A DNA stretch of 64,000 nucleotides from assembly GCF_004331435.1 (NCBI RefSeq), contig NZ_SJKA01000012.1, forward strand, positions 62,001 through 126,000, given 5' to 3'. This document shows positions 40,921 to 49,448 of the stretch, one piece after another. Made by a program: the position numbers and the translations under genes. Position 1 is the first letter of the stretch, and each line of letters starts with the position of its first letter. The stretch is from Kribbella sindirgiensis. Lineage in GTDB: Bacteria; Actinomycetota; Actinomycetes; Propionibacteriales; Kribbellaceae. Under the pieces are notes generated by a model. The model was not told the DNA's origin, did no database searches, and worked only from the letters and a program-made list of their open reading frames with translations.

Positions 40921-42369
40921 ATGATGCCCACCGTGACCGGACCACAACGCGAGCTCGCGCAGACGCCGTCGGAGGCTGATCCGGCCGTCGCCGGCCTGAC
41001 CGTCGGGCTCGGTGGACCGTCGGGGCGGTTCGCCCGGCTCAGCTCGTCGTGGTGGACGCCGCTGCGGATCGCGCTGGCCGTCTGCACGCTCACCTTCGGG
41101 CTCGGCGTCCTGCAGAAGGCGCCGTGCATGGAAGCCGGCTGGGACCGCCAGAGCTGGCGGCCGTTCAAGGCGCTCTGCTACTCCGACATCGGGTTCCTGT
41201 ACCAGGAGCGCGGTTTCGCGGAGGGCAACCGGCCGTTCCTCGACACCGGCAACTACCCGGTGCTGGAGTACCCGGTGCTGACCGGCGGCTTCATGGAGGT
41301 CGCGGCGCGGATCACCTGGGTGATCACCGGTGACCCGAAGAAGGACCTGACCGTCGAGCAGAAGCGCGACACGGCCGGCGTGTTCTTCCTGGTCAACACC
41401 GTGCTGCTGTTCCTCTGCGCATTGCTGATCGTCGGCCTCACGGTCGCGACCGCGCGCGGAGTCGCGAAACGCCCCGGAGCGGCCCGTGGACAGCCGCTGG
41501 ACGCCCTGTACGTCGCCGCGGCGCCGGCGCTCGCTCTGACGTCGACGATCAACTGGGACCTGTTCGCGGTCGCGTTGACCGCCGGGGCGATGTTCGCCTG
41601 GTCACGCGGGAAACCCATCTGGTTCGGCATACTGCTCGGGCTCGGGACCGCGGCGAAGTTCTACCCGTTCCTGTTGCTCGGTCCGTTGCTGATCGTGTGC
41701 ATCCGTGGACGGAAGCTGTGGCCGTGGGTCCAGGCGACCGTGGCGGCTGCGGTCGCGTGGGGGCTCGTGAACGCGCCGATCTACCTGCTCGCGAAGAACG
41801 AGTGGTTGTCGTTCTGGCAGTTCAACGACGAGCGGGAGAGCGACTACGGCTCGATCTGGTACGTCCTCAAGCTCGCCAAGCACGAGGTCGCGGACGTCAA
41901 CCAGCTGAACATCGTGATCTTCGCCGGGCTCTGTCTGTCGATCGCGATCCTCGGCCTGATGGCGCCGCGGCCGCCCAGATTCGCGCAGCTCGCGTTCCTG
42001 GTCGTGGCGGCGTTCCTGCTGATCAACAAGGTCTACTCACCGCAGTACGTGCTGTGGCTGCTGCCGCTGGTGGCACTGGCCCGGCCGAGGCTGCGGGACT
42101 GGCTGATCTGGCAGGCCTGCGAATGCTTCTACTGGATGCTGGTGTGGATGCATCTGGCGCAGTTCCTGGCGCCTGGCAACCCAGAGATCCCGGACCGGAT
42201 CTACTGGTTGTCGGTGATCCTGCGGATGGCCGGCACGCTCTGGCTGATGCTTGTGGTCGCCCGCGACATCCTGCTCCCGGAGAACGATCCGGTCCGGCAC
42301 GGTGACGTCGTCGACGACCCCAGCGACGGAGTCAGATCCCGGGCCCGGACCGACCTGGCAACCGCCTAG
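40921..42369 (+). CDS. Integral-membrane glycosyltransferase, GT87/DUF2029 type
   Basis: 482 residues with about ten to twelve membrane helices. The pattern after helix 1, FLYQERGFAEGNRPFLDTGNY with a DIG motif before it, and the TSTINWDLFAVALTAGA and AAKFYPFLLLGPLL stretches are typical of the DUF2029/GT87 polyprenol-phosphate-mannose-dependent transferases of actinobacteria. It probably adds mannose to a lipid or glycan outside the membrane. AGGAG ends at 40920, so ATG 40924 or GTG 40933 could be the real start. The 3' end overlaps the convergent dehydratase gene by four bases. Confidence 0.82.
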   Translation: MMPTVTGPQRELAQTPSEADPAVAGLTVGLGGPSGRFARLSSSWWTPLRIALAVCTLTFGLGVLQKAPCMEAGWDRQSWRPFKALCYSDIGFLYQERGFAEGNRPFLDTGNYPVLEYPVLTGGFMEVAARITWVITGDPKKDLTVEQKRDTAGVFFLVNTVLLFLCALLIVGLTVATARGVAKRPGAARGQPLDALYVAAAPALALTSTINWDLFAVALTAGAMFAWSRGKPIWFGILLGLGTAAKFYPFLLLGPLLIVCIRGRKLWPWVQATVAAAVAWGLVNAPIYLLAKNEWLSFWQFNDERESDYGSIWYVLKLAKHEVADVNQLNIVIFAGLCLSIAILGLMAPRPPRFAQLAFLVVAAFLLINKVYSPQYVLWLLPLVALARPRLRDWLIWQACECFYWMLVWMHLAQFLAPGNPEIPDRIYWLSVILRMAGTLWLMLVVARDILLPENDPVRHGDVVDDPSDGVRSRARTDLATA

Positions 42370-43292
42370 AACCTCAGCTTCGCGACGTCCAGGTTGCCGC
42401 CGCTCACCACGGCGGCGGTGACCCCTTCGGGCCGGAGATCCTCGAGCAGCGCCGCGAAGGGCGCCGCGGCCGCCGGTTCGAGGGCGAGCTTGGTCCGTGA
42501 CATGACCAGGCGCGTCGCCTCGAGCAGTGCGTCCTCGGACACGCGGACGACCTCGTCGACGTACCGCTGGATGAGCGGGAGGTTGCGGGTGCCGCAGACG
42601 GGTGCCGCGAGGCCGTCGGCGATCGACCGGGCGGTCAAGAGCTTCTGCGGTACGCCGGCGGCGAGGCTGCGGCTGACCACGTCGGCCTGCTCCGGCTCGA
42701 TCCCGATCACACGGATCGCCGGTTTGAGCAGTTTCACCGCCGTCGCGACCCCCGAGATCAGTCCGCCGCCGCCGACCGGGACCAGAACGGTGTCGAGGTC
42801 CGGGCGGTCCGCCAGCAGTTCCAGACCTAGGCCGGCATGCCCGAGGATCACGTCCTCGTCGTCGAACGGATGAACGCCGGTCAGCTGCCGGTCGTCCCGG
42901 ATCCGCTCGTACTGCGCCATCAGGTCACCCTCGACGAGTTCGACGGTCGCGCCGTAGCCGCGGGCCGCGTCGATCTTCGCCGGTACGGCGGTCGCCGCCA
43001 TCACCACCGTCGCGGGCACCCCTGCGTCCCGTGCCGCCCAGGCCAGCGCGCCGGCCGCGTTCCCCGCCGACACCGTGACGACGCCGCGCCGGCGCTCCTC
43101 GGCCGTCAACCGCAGGAGCTTCGCCAGCAGCCCGCGGACCTTGAAACTGCCGGTCTTCTGGAACAGCTCGGCCTTCAGCACCAGATCGGCCGCGAACCGC
43201 TCGTTCAGCGCGGACGAGGTCAGCACCGGTGTCCGATGGATCCGCCCTTCGAGCTCGCTGGCGGCCTGGCGGATGTCCTCGAGCGTCGGCAT
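42366..43292 (-). CDS. PLP-dependent threonine/serine dehydratase
   Basis: 308 residues of the fold-type II PLP family. The Schiff-base Lys is Lys51 in TGSFKVRG and the phosphate-binding loop is VPVGGGGLISG. There is no C-terminal ACT domain, so it is the short catabolic type (TdcB- or serine-racemase-like) rather than the biosynthetic IlvA. It would deaminate threonine to 2-oxobutanoate or serine to pyruvate. A relatively A/T-rich 60-base region precedes the ATG at 43292. Confidence 0.88.
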   Translation of the reverse strand: MPTLEDIRQAASELEGRIHRTPVLTSSALNERFAADLVLKAELFQKTGSFKVRGLLAKLLRLTAEERRRGVVTVSAGNAAGALAWAARDAGVPATVVMAATAVPAKIDAARGYGATVELVEGDLMAQYERIRDDRQLTGVHPFDDEDVILGHAGLGLELLADRPDLDTVLVPVGGGGLISGVATAVKLLKPAIRVIGIEPEQADVVSRSLAAGVPQKLLTARSIADGLAAPVCGTRNLPLIQRYVDEVVRVSEDALLEATRLVMSRTKLALEPAAAAPFAALLEDLRPEGVTAAVVSGGNLDVAKLRF

Positions 43293-43352
43293 ACCGCCGA
43301 GGATAAAAGTCCAGTAGGTAGATGGTATTTCAAGCTCAAAGGAACCGGCTGC

Positions 43353-44204
43353 TCATGAGAGGCGGGCGGCCACTGCGGCGGCGAGTTTGGCGGCGGCGGG
43401 TGGGGACTGCGGCAGGAAGAGGTACGGCTCGATGAGTTCGATCTCCATCAGCAGGAAGCGGTCGTTGACGACGACTCCGTCGACTCGCGCGTAGGTGGGC
43501 GTCGGGCCGGAGGCGGCCAAGGCGGCCTGGGCGCCCGCGAGTACGGCGGCGGGCGGGTCCGTCGGCGTCGTACGGCCGCCGTGCGACTCCTGGACCCGGT
43601 AGTCGCCGGCTGCCGGACGCTTGACCACCGCGTGGCTGAACTCGCCGTTGAAGAACAGCAGCGACCACTCGCCGTCGGACTGGATCTCCGGCACGAACGG
43701 CTGCACGAGGTACACCACATCGGGCAGCTCGCCGAGCGCCTGCTCGAACTCGGGGGAGCCGGCGACGCCGCGGACCGTGTGCAGGGCGTTGCCGCCCACG
43801 GTCGGCTTGACGACGATCTGCTGACCGGCGAGTCCGGCCACGACCTCGCGCAGGCACGCGCCGGCCGCGACCTGGGACGGAACGATCGCGACACCACGCT
43901 CGCGCAGTTCGAGCAGGTACTGCTTGTCGCTGTTCCAGCGGACCTGGTCCGTGGAGTTCAGGACAGGTACGCCGGCCTTGTCCAGCTGGGCGAGCCACTC
44001 GGTGAACTCGGCGTACAGCCAGAAGTAGTCCCAGACCGTCCGCAGCAGGACAGCGTCGTACGCGGACCAGTCGACCGACGGGTCGGTCCAGACCTCGACC
44101 ACCGGGTCGAGGCCCGCGGCGCGGAGCGCGTCGAGGAGCGGGCGTTCGTCAGGGTGCAACTCAGCGTAGTCGGCCGAGGTTGCGAGGGCGATGCGATTCG
44201 TCAC
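43353..44204 (-). CDS. ATP-grasp domain protein
   Basis: 283 residues. A pre-ATP-grasp Rossmann-like domain (about 1-95) precedes an ATP-grasp fold, with QQIVVKPTVGGNALHTVRG as nucleotide-binding strand and loop and MEIELIEPYLFL near the end carrying Mg-binding acidic residues (MExELxEP). Proteins of this kind are ligases joining a carboxylate to an amine, for example DcsG or glutathione-synthetase-like enzymes; the substrates here are unknown. The GTG start lies 44 bases inside the 3' end of the preceding GT-C gene, so the two are translated together. Confidence 0.83.
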   Translation of the reverse strand: MTNRIALATSADYAELHPDERPLLDALRAAGLDPVVEVWTDPSVDWSAYDAVLLRTVWDYFWLYAEFTEWLAQLDKAGVPVLNSTDQVRWNSDKQYLLELRERGVAIVPSQVAAGACLREVVAGLAGQQIVVKPTVGGNALHTVRGVAGSPEFEQALGELPDVVYLVQPFVPEIQSDGEWSLLFFNGEFSHAVVKRPAAGDYRVQESHGGRTTPTDPPAAVLAGAQAALAASGPTPTYARVDGVVVNDRFLLMEIELIEPYLFLPQSPPAAAKLAAAVAARLS

Positions 44205-45600
44205 GCTCGCCAGTGTTGGCGGGGAGGGGTGGTGCGGTCAAACCTGACTTCGCAACGAGTTGGTGACGGATCGTGAGAGCGCCGGCGACGACGACAGCGG
44301 CGGCCAGGTGGATCAGGCCCTGGCGGGTGTCGTGCCCGAAGCTCGCGTAGGCGAGATACGACGCCAGCGGTACGGCGATCCACTCGGGGCGGCTCGCGAG
44401 CGCTGCGAGGGCGATCAGCGGCAGGCCGTACCACGGGTACGTCGGCGTGGCGATCAGGAGCGCAGCGCCGTACAGCCAGCAGCAGGTGAGGGCGAGCGGG
44501 TCACGCCGGGCGCGGTGGAAGGCGAGCGCGGCGAGGGCGAGCGCGAGGACCGCGGCGACGACCTGACGGGCCTCAGGAGGCAGCAGGAGCGCGAGAATCG
44601 CCGATCGGGAGCTGCCGTCCTCGAAGCCTTCCTGGTTCAGGTAGCCGGGGAGGAAGCCGAGCACCAAGGCGCCGACGGCGAGGACGTGCGGGAGGTACGA
44701 GGCGATGAAGGTGCCCAGGGCAACGAGTGGGCGGTGGCGCCGGAACGCGGGGAGCAGCAGGAGCGGGAGGAGCTTGACGCTGCCGGCCGCTCCGAGGAGG
44801 ACGGCGGCGAGTTTCGGCCTGCGGGCGGCGGTGACGACGGCGGCCGTGATGAGGAGTGCGGCGAGGACGTCGACGTGGGCGGCGTTGCTCGCCTCGAGAG
44901 CGACGATCGGTGACCAACCCCACAGCGCGGCCCAGCGCGGGTTCTGTACGGCGAGTAGCCAGGTGAGTGCGATCGCGATCAATGCGGCGGCTAGTTGCAG
45001 GCCGAGGGTGCCGGCCGACCAGGGGGTGAACAGCGCGACCACGGTGAAGTAGGCCTCGGCGACCGGTGGGTAGATGGTCGGCACGCCGGGGCGGTTGATC
45101 CGCGTCCTGGCATCGTCGACCGGGAGCTGCGCCGGGTCGTCCGGGATGCTCGTCACCCCTGAGCGCTGATCCGGCGACAACCCCGGGAACAGCACGGGAT
45201 CCCGCAGTTGCGCCAACCGGTCGTCCAGCGGCACATATCCGTACGGCGAATGCCCCGACAACTGCACGCGCCCGTCCCACACGTACCGGTAGGCGTCCGT
45301 ACTGGTGATAGGCGCCTGCGTCAGCCCCGGCACCTGACACAACCCCGCCACAACCACGACAACCCCAACCCCCAACCCCCGCCCAAACCGCCACACCAGG
45401 ACCCCGACCACCACGGTCCCCACCACCAACACCACGTCCGGCCACCACTGCCGAGCCGCCGCCCCAACCACGACCACCGCCAACGCCACCACAGCACCCC
45501 CAACCCCGATGTACCGGCGACTTTGTGCACCGTTCGACCATTTCCGGCGCCGGAATTTGACCGAACCGTGCACAAAGTTGGGGATCGCGGGGCGCGTCAT
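44161..45600 (-). CDS. GT-C type membrane glycosyltransferase (mannosyltransferase-like)
   Basis: 479 residues with about eleven membrane helices. The first extracytoplasmic loop has TSTDAYRYVWDGRVQLSG followed by SPYGY, the D-x-YRY-WDG-x(n)-PY motif of actinobacterial MptA/MptB-like alpha-mannosyltransferases. ATG 45600 overlaps the stop of the methyltransferase gene (ATGA). The first about 30 codons are encoded by a near-palindromic sequence (45520-45578) and precede the first membrane helix, so a shorter form starting downstream is possible. A very C-rich stretch follows on the plus strand from the Val/Gly-rich helices. Confidence 0.82.
   Translation of the reverse strand: MTRPAIPNFVHGSVKFRRRKWSNGAQSRRYIGVGGAVVALAVVVVGAAARQWWPDVVLVVGTVVVGVLVWRFGRGLGVGVVVVVAGLCQVPGLTQAPITSTDAYRYVWDGRVQLSGHSPYGYVPLDDRLAQLRDPVLFPGLSPDQRSGVTSIPDDPAQLPVDDARTRINRPGVPTIYPPVAEAYFTVVALFTPWSAGTLGLQLAAALIAIALTWLLAVQNPRWAALWGWSPIVALEASNAAHVDVLAALLITAAVVTAARRPKLAAVLLGAAGSVKLLPLLLLPAFRRHRPLVALGTFIASYLPHVLAVGALVLGFLPGYLNQEGFEDGSSRSAILALLLPPEARQVVAAVLALALAALAFHRARRDPLALTCCWLYGAALLIATPTYPWYGLPLIALAALASRPEWIAVPLASYLAYASFGHDTRQGLIHLAAAVVVAGALTIRHQLVAKSGLTAPPLPANTGERDESHRPRNLGRLR
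45520..45578. repeat. 59-bp near-palindrome in the 5' end of the GT-C gene
   Basis: Outer arms ACTTTGTGCAC and GTGCACAAAGT (11 bp) are perfect, the centre TTCCGGCGCCGGAA (45542-45555) is a perfect 14-bp palindrome, and the parts between match partly (CGTTCGACC against GACCGAACC). It lies in the reading frame between the start codon and the first membrane helix. It may be a palindromic repeat element or an operator pair. Confidence 0.7.
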
Positions 45601-46847
45601 GCGGTTCGGCGGAGGGTTAGGAAGGCTCGGTGGGGGGTTCGCCAGTCTTCGGTGGGGTGGAGGTGAGTGGTGCGGGCGTGGCGGATCAGGGCGCGGGTGC
45701 CTACTCTTGCCCAGGGCAACGGGGTGGAGTGGCGGCCGGTGGAGCTGCGCAGTACGATCGGGGTGCTGTCGTCGAGTTCGTCGTCCGGGTCGACCTCGAC
45801 CAGCACGAGACCGTCGGGACGGACGAGCTCGGCGCAACGACGCAGCAGATCGGCCGGATCACCGCCGATCCCGATGTTCCCGTCCATCAGCAGCACACTG
45901 CCCCAGCGCCCCTCGCCCGGCAGCGGATCCTGCACCGGACGATGCAGCGCCGCCGCGCCCCGCGACGTCGTGAGTGAGACAGCCCGCGGCGACACATCGA
46001 CACCGAGCGCCGGGATTCCACGCTCGGCGAGCGCGGTCACGATCCGCCCCGGACCGCACCCGATGTCCAGCACAGGCCCTTCGCACCGACTCAGCGCGAG
46101 CCGGTCCACCTCGTCCGCCGGCGCCGTCCAGCGCTCCACCTCGGACAGCGGCGGCACCGTCCGTCCATCGATGCCAGTGGCAACAACTCGCGCCGTACCG
46201 CCGAGTGCCTGCTCGAACAGCAACCCCGGATGCGCCGAATGCTGCAGCCGCCGGTAAAGCCGCGACACCCGCAATGACGGGAACTCGTCAGCGATGTACG
46301 CCGCATCCTTCGGCGTGTCCATGTCCCGCAGCGTCGGCAGGATCCGCACCCGCAACCCCAACGCCAGCAGCCGACGGAGCTGATCCCGCCCGGTGTGGTC
46401 CGTCGACATCGGTACGCCGACCAGCGCGCGCGGATCCGGCGTACGAAGCCCGAGGCACCAGTACCCGCCGTCGTCGGTCAGCCCGAGCACCGCGTCGTAC
46501 CCGTGCCACTCGAACCCGAGCAGCTCCGGCCGCAGCTGCGGCGTGTCCATCCCGACGAGCAGCATCGGCGTACCGTCGTACACGTCCTCGAACGCCGCCG
46601 CGAGCCGCTCGTCGAGCCCGTCGCCACGCTGCTCCACGACCTCGAACCCAAGCGGCAGCCAAGGCCCCGGCGCACCCTCGAGAACGACCACACGCCGCGT
46701 CGCGGGCGCGAACTGGACCGCGCAGAGTGTGTCGACGAGCGACGCCCGAGCCAGCGCCGCCGCCTCCCGCGGGGTGAACTCGCTCTGCAGCCGCGTCTTC
46801 ACCCGCCCCGGCACCGGCGCTTTCGCAATCACGATGAGCGTGCTCAT
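45597..46847 (-). CDS. Fused DUF2064 nucleotidyl/glycosyltransferase and SAM methyltransferase
   Basis: 416 residues in two clear parts. Residues about 1-200 are DUF2064 (TIGR04282), a GT-A-like fold: LIVIAKAPVPGRVKTRL, the Mg-binding-like VGMDTPQL and GLTDDGGYWCLGL. Residues about 210-416 are a class I methyltransferase with the SAM-binding motif VLDIGCGPGRI and the acidic LGVDVSP. In many actinobacteria these two are separate neighbouring genes. The ATG overlaps the stop of the GT2 gene (TGATG) and the end overlaps the GT-C start, so GT2, this fusion, GT-C and the ATP-grasp gene form one operon. The product of the pathway is unknown. Confidence 0.87.
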   Translation of the reverse strand: MSTLIVIAKAPVPGRVKTRLQSEFTPREAAALARASLVDTLCAVQFAPATRRVVVLEGAPGPWLPLGFEVVEQRGDGLDERLAAAFEDVYDGTPMLLVGMDTPQLRPELLGFEWHGYDAVLGLTDDGGYWCLGLRTPDPRALVGVPMSTDHTGRDQLRRLLALGLRVRILPTLRDMDTPKDAAYIADEFPSLRVSRLYRRLQHSAHPGLLFEQALGGTARVVATGIDGRTVPPLSEVERWTAPADEVDRLALSRCEGPVLDIGCGPGRIVTALAERGIPALGVDVSPRAVSLTTSRGAAALHRPVQDPLPGEGRWGSVLLMDGNIGIGGDPADLLRRCAELVRPDGLVLVEVDPDDELDDSTPIVLRSSTGRHSTPLPWARVGTRALIRHARTTHLHPTEDWRTPHRAFLTLRRTA

Positions 46848-47494
46848 CAGCGCAGCACCTTGGACATGTCCAGCACCGCGCGGGCGGCGCCGAGCGGCGT
46901 ACCGGTGACCTTCGAGCGTCCCGAGCGCGGGAGGTAGTCGACGTCGACCTCCGCGATCCGCCACCCGGCGTCGGCGGCCCGGACCACCGTCTCCAACGGG
47001 TATCCGGACCGCCGATCCGTCAGCCCGAGGCCGAGCAACGCGGTCCGTCGGCCGGCGCGCATCGGACCGAGATCGTGCAGGGCGACGCCCGTACGGCGCC
47101 TGATCCGGCGGGACAGCTCCGCGTTGGCGAGCCGGAGGTGCCACGGCCAGACCTCCCGTGACACCGGACGCCGGCGGCCCACGATCAGATCCGCGCGCCC
47201 GGCGACGACCGGCGCGGTCACCCGGACCAGTTGCCGCGGATCGAGCGACGCGTCGGCGTCCATCACCGCCACGACGTCGGCCTCGGCGGCCGCCAGACCG
47301 GCATGGCACGCGGCGCCGTACCCCTTGATCTCGCACTGCACGACGGTCGCGCCTAGGTGGGCGGCGACGGCGGCCGAGTCGTCGGTGGAGCCGTTGTCGA
47401 CGACGATCGCGCGGACGCCGGGCGGGAGCCGTTCGAGAACCCAGGGCAGGGCGGCCGCCTCGTTCAGGCACGGCAGGACGAGATCCACGGACAT
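46847..47494 (-). CDS. Glycosyltransferase family 2
   Basis: 215 residues, a short GT-A family 2 enzyme: LVLPCLNEAAALPWVLERL, VDNGSTDDS and the metal-binding motif MDADASLDP, with GPMRAGRRTALLGL towards the acceptor side. There are no membrane helices, so it is cytosolic, of the dolichyl-phosphate-mannose-synthase-like or smaller kind. It is the first gene of the minus-strand operon running to 43353, and is divergent from the response regulator gene 122 bases away. Donor and acceptor are unknown. Confidence 0.9.
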   Translation of the reverse strand: MSVDLVLPCLNEAAALPWVLERLPPGVRAIVVDNGSTDDSAAVAAHLGATVVQCEIKGYGAACHAGLAAAEADVVAVMDADASLDPRQLVRVTAPVVAGRADLIVGRRRPVSREVWPWHLRLANAELSRRIRRRTGVALHDLGPMRAGRRTALLGLGLTDRRSGYPLETVVRAADAGWRIAEVDVDYLPRSGRSKVTGTPLGAARAVLDMSKVLR

Positions 47495-47616
47495 GCTTCG
47501 ACGGTAAGGACGAACGCGCGTGGTCAGGGCCCGAACACGGCTACGGGTCGCTTACGGCGTACTGCGTTCCGGCGCCGATGCGGCTCGGGGACGGGCGAAG
47601 GATCTACGCTCGGACC

Positions 47617-48312
47617 GTGGCTACTCGTGTTCTTGTGGTGGACGACGACCCGACCGTGTCGAACGTCGTCTCGGCGTACCTGACCAAGGCCGGGTACGAC
47701 GCCCGCGTGGTCGCGGACGGCGCCTCGGCGGTCGACGTGTGGCAGCAGTGGAAGCCGTCGGTCGTCGTACTGGACGTGATGCTGCCCGGACTGTCCGGAC
47801 TCGAGGTGCTGCGCCGGATGCGCGCGGCCGACGACGGCGCCGCGGTGATCATGCTGTCCGCGCGCGGCGAGGAGGAGGACCGGCTGGTCGGGCTCGAGGT
47901 CGGCGCGGACGACTACGTGGTCAAGCCGTTCAGCCCGCGGGAGCTGACGCTGCGGGTGCAGGCGATGGTCCGGCGGGAGGAGCGCCTGGCCGGGCTCGAC
48001 CTGACGCCGACCAAGCTGAGCGCGGGGCCGGTGGTGGTCGACACGGCGGCGCGGCGCGCGTACCTAGGCGAGGACGAACTGTCGCTGACGCATCGGGAGT
48101 TCGACCTGCTGGCGTACCTGGTGTCGCACGCGGGCAAGGCGTACACGAAGGCCGAGTTGCTCCGCCGCGTGTGGGGCTGGGACTTCGGCGACTCGTCGAC
48201 CGTCACCGTGCACGTCCGGCGGTTGCGGGAGAAGATCGAGGCGGATCCGTCCGACCCGAAACTCGTGCTGACCGTTCCGCGGACCGGGTACCTGTTCGCC
48301 GGTGACGCCTGA
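47617..48312 (+). CDS. OmpR-family response regulator
   Basis: 231 residues. Receiver: acidic triad DDD at the N-terminus, phospho-acceptor Asp in VVVLDVMLPGLSG (about residue 53) and YVVKPFSPREL. The effector winged helix (about 135-228) has LSLTHREFDLLAYLVSHAG and ends VPRTGYLFAGD. GTG 47617 is chosen because the receiver begins VLVVDDDP; the frame opens at 47578. The stop overlaps the start of the kinase gene (TGATG). Confidence 0.93.
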   Translation: MATRVLVVDDDPTVSNVVSAYLTKAGYDARVVADGASAVDVWQQWKPSVVVLDVMLPGLSGLEVLRRMRAADDGAAVIMLSARGEEEDRLVGLEVGADDYVVKPFSPRELTLRVQAMVRREERLAGLDLTPTKLSAGPVVVDTAARRAYLGEDELSLTHREFDLLAYLVSHAGKAYTKAELLRRVWGWDFGDSSTVTVHVRRLREKIEADPSDPKLVLTVPRTGYLFAGDA

Positions 48313-49448
48313 TGAACAGAGATATGGCGACGATCCTGGCGCTCACCACGCTGTGGACGCTGATCGTGGCGGCGGTCGGGGCGGTCGTGCTGTGGCGGTT
48401 CCGGCGGCGATCGTTGCGGATCACGATGATCGTGGCGGCGCTGGCGCCGATGGCCGGGGCACTGGCGGCGGTGCTGCAGAGCGTCCGGGCGATGTTCATC
48501 TCCGAGCACGACTCGTGGGTGGTGCTGTGGACGCTGGCGTTCGCGGCGCTGCTCGGGCTGGCGATGTCGGTGCTGCTCGGGCACTGGATCACCGTGGGGT
48601 CGCGCGATGTCGGACGGCGGTTGCGGCACCTCGGAACGTCGTACGAACCGACGGAAGCGGCCGGTGTCGTGGTCCCGGCGGAGCTGGCCGCGTTGACGAA
48701 CGAGTTGGAGATGACGCGCAAGAAGCTCGCCGCGTCGCATCAGCGGGAGCGGGCGCTGGAGACCAGCCGGCGGGAGCTGGTGGCGTTCATGTCGCATGAC
48801 CTGCGGACGCCGCTGGCCGGGTTGCGGGCCGTGTCCGAAGGCCTCGAGGACGGCGTGATCGACGACGTACCGGGTGCGTTGCGGCAGATGCGTTCGACGG
48901 TCGACCGGATGACCGGGCTGGTGGACGACCTGTTCGAGCTGTCGCGATTGTCGACGGCGCCGCCGCCGCGCCGGCGGTCGGCGGTGAGCCTGCGGGAACT
49001 GGCCGAGGACGTCGCGGGGGAGAACAACGAACATGCGCGGGCGGAAGGCGTTCAGCTGGCGCTGTCGACGCCGGAGGATGACGATCGGCTCGCCGTCCAA
49101 GGGGATCCGGACGAGTTGACGCGCGCGGTCACCAACCTGGTCGGGAACGCGATCCGGCACACAACGGCGGGCGGGACGGTGACGCTGACGGTCGACCGCG
49201 AACTCGACGGGCGGGTCCGGCTCGCGGTGACCGACGGGTGCGGCGGGATCCCGGCGGACGATCTGGAGCGCGTCTTCGACGTCGGCTGGCGCGGCGACGA
49301 GCAGCGCACGCCCGATGCGGGCGGCGGCGGTCTCGGGCTGGCGATCGCGCGCGGCGTGGTCGAGTCCCACGACGGGAAAATTGCCGTCAGCAACGTCGAC
49401 GGCGGCTGCGCGTTCGAGATCGACCTACCACCGGTCCTGACCAAGTAG
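48312..49448 (+). CDS. Two-component sensor histidine kinase
   Basis: 378 residues. Three membrane helices at about 5-27, 35-56 and 68-92 and no large extracytoplasmic domain, so it may sense a membrane signal. The phospho-accepting His is in AFMSHDLRTPLAGLRAV (about 161). ATPase boxes: NLVGNAIRHT, DGCGGIPADD and GGGGLGLAIARG. Cognate to the response regulator directly upstream. The 3' end overlaps the convergent epimerase gene by 24 bases. Confidence 0.92.
   Translation: MNRDMATILALTTLWTLIVAAVGAVVLWRFRRRSLRITMIVAALAPMAGALAAVLQSVRAMFISEHDSWVVLWTLAFAALLGLAMSVLLGHWITVGSRDVGRRLRHLGTSYEPTEAAGVVVPAELAALTNELEMTRKKLAASHQRERALETSRRELVAFMSHDLRTPLAGLRAVSEGLEDGVIDDVPGALRQMRSTVDRMTGLVDDLFELSRLSTAPPPRRRSAVSLRELAEDVAGENNEHARAEGVQLALSTPEDDDRLAVQGDPDELTRAVTNLVGNAIRHTTAGGTVTLTVDRELDGRVRLAVTDGCGGIPADDLERVFDVGWRGDEQRTPDAGGGGLGLAIARGVVESHDGKIAVSNVDGGCAFEIDLPPVLTK

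Noticed and set aside
45321..45480. C-rich plus-strand stretch as a separate low-complexity element
   Set aside because: It is explained by Val/Gly-rich membrane helices of the GT-C gene on the minus strand.
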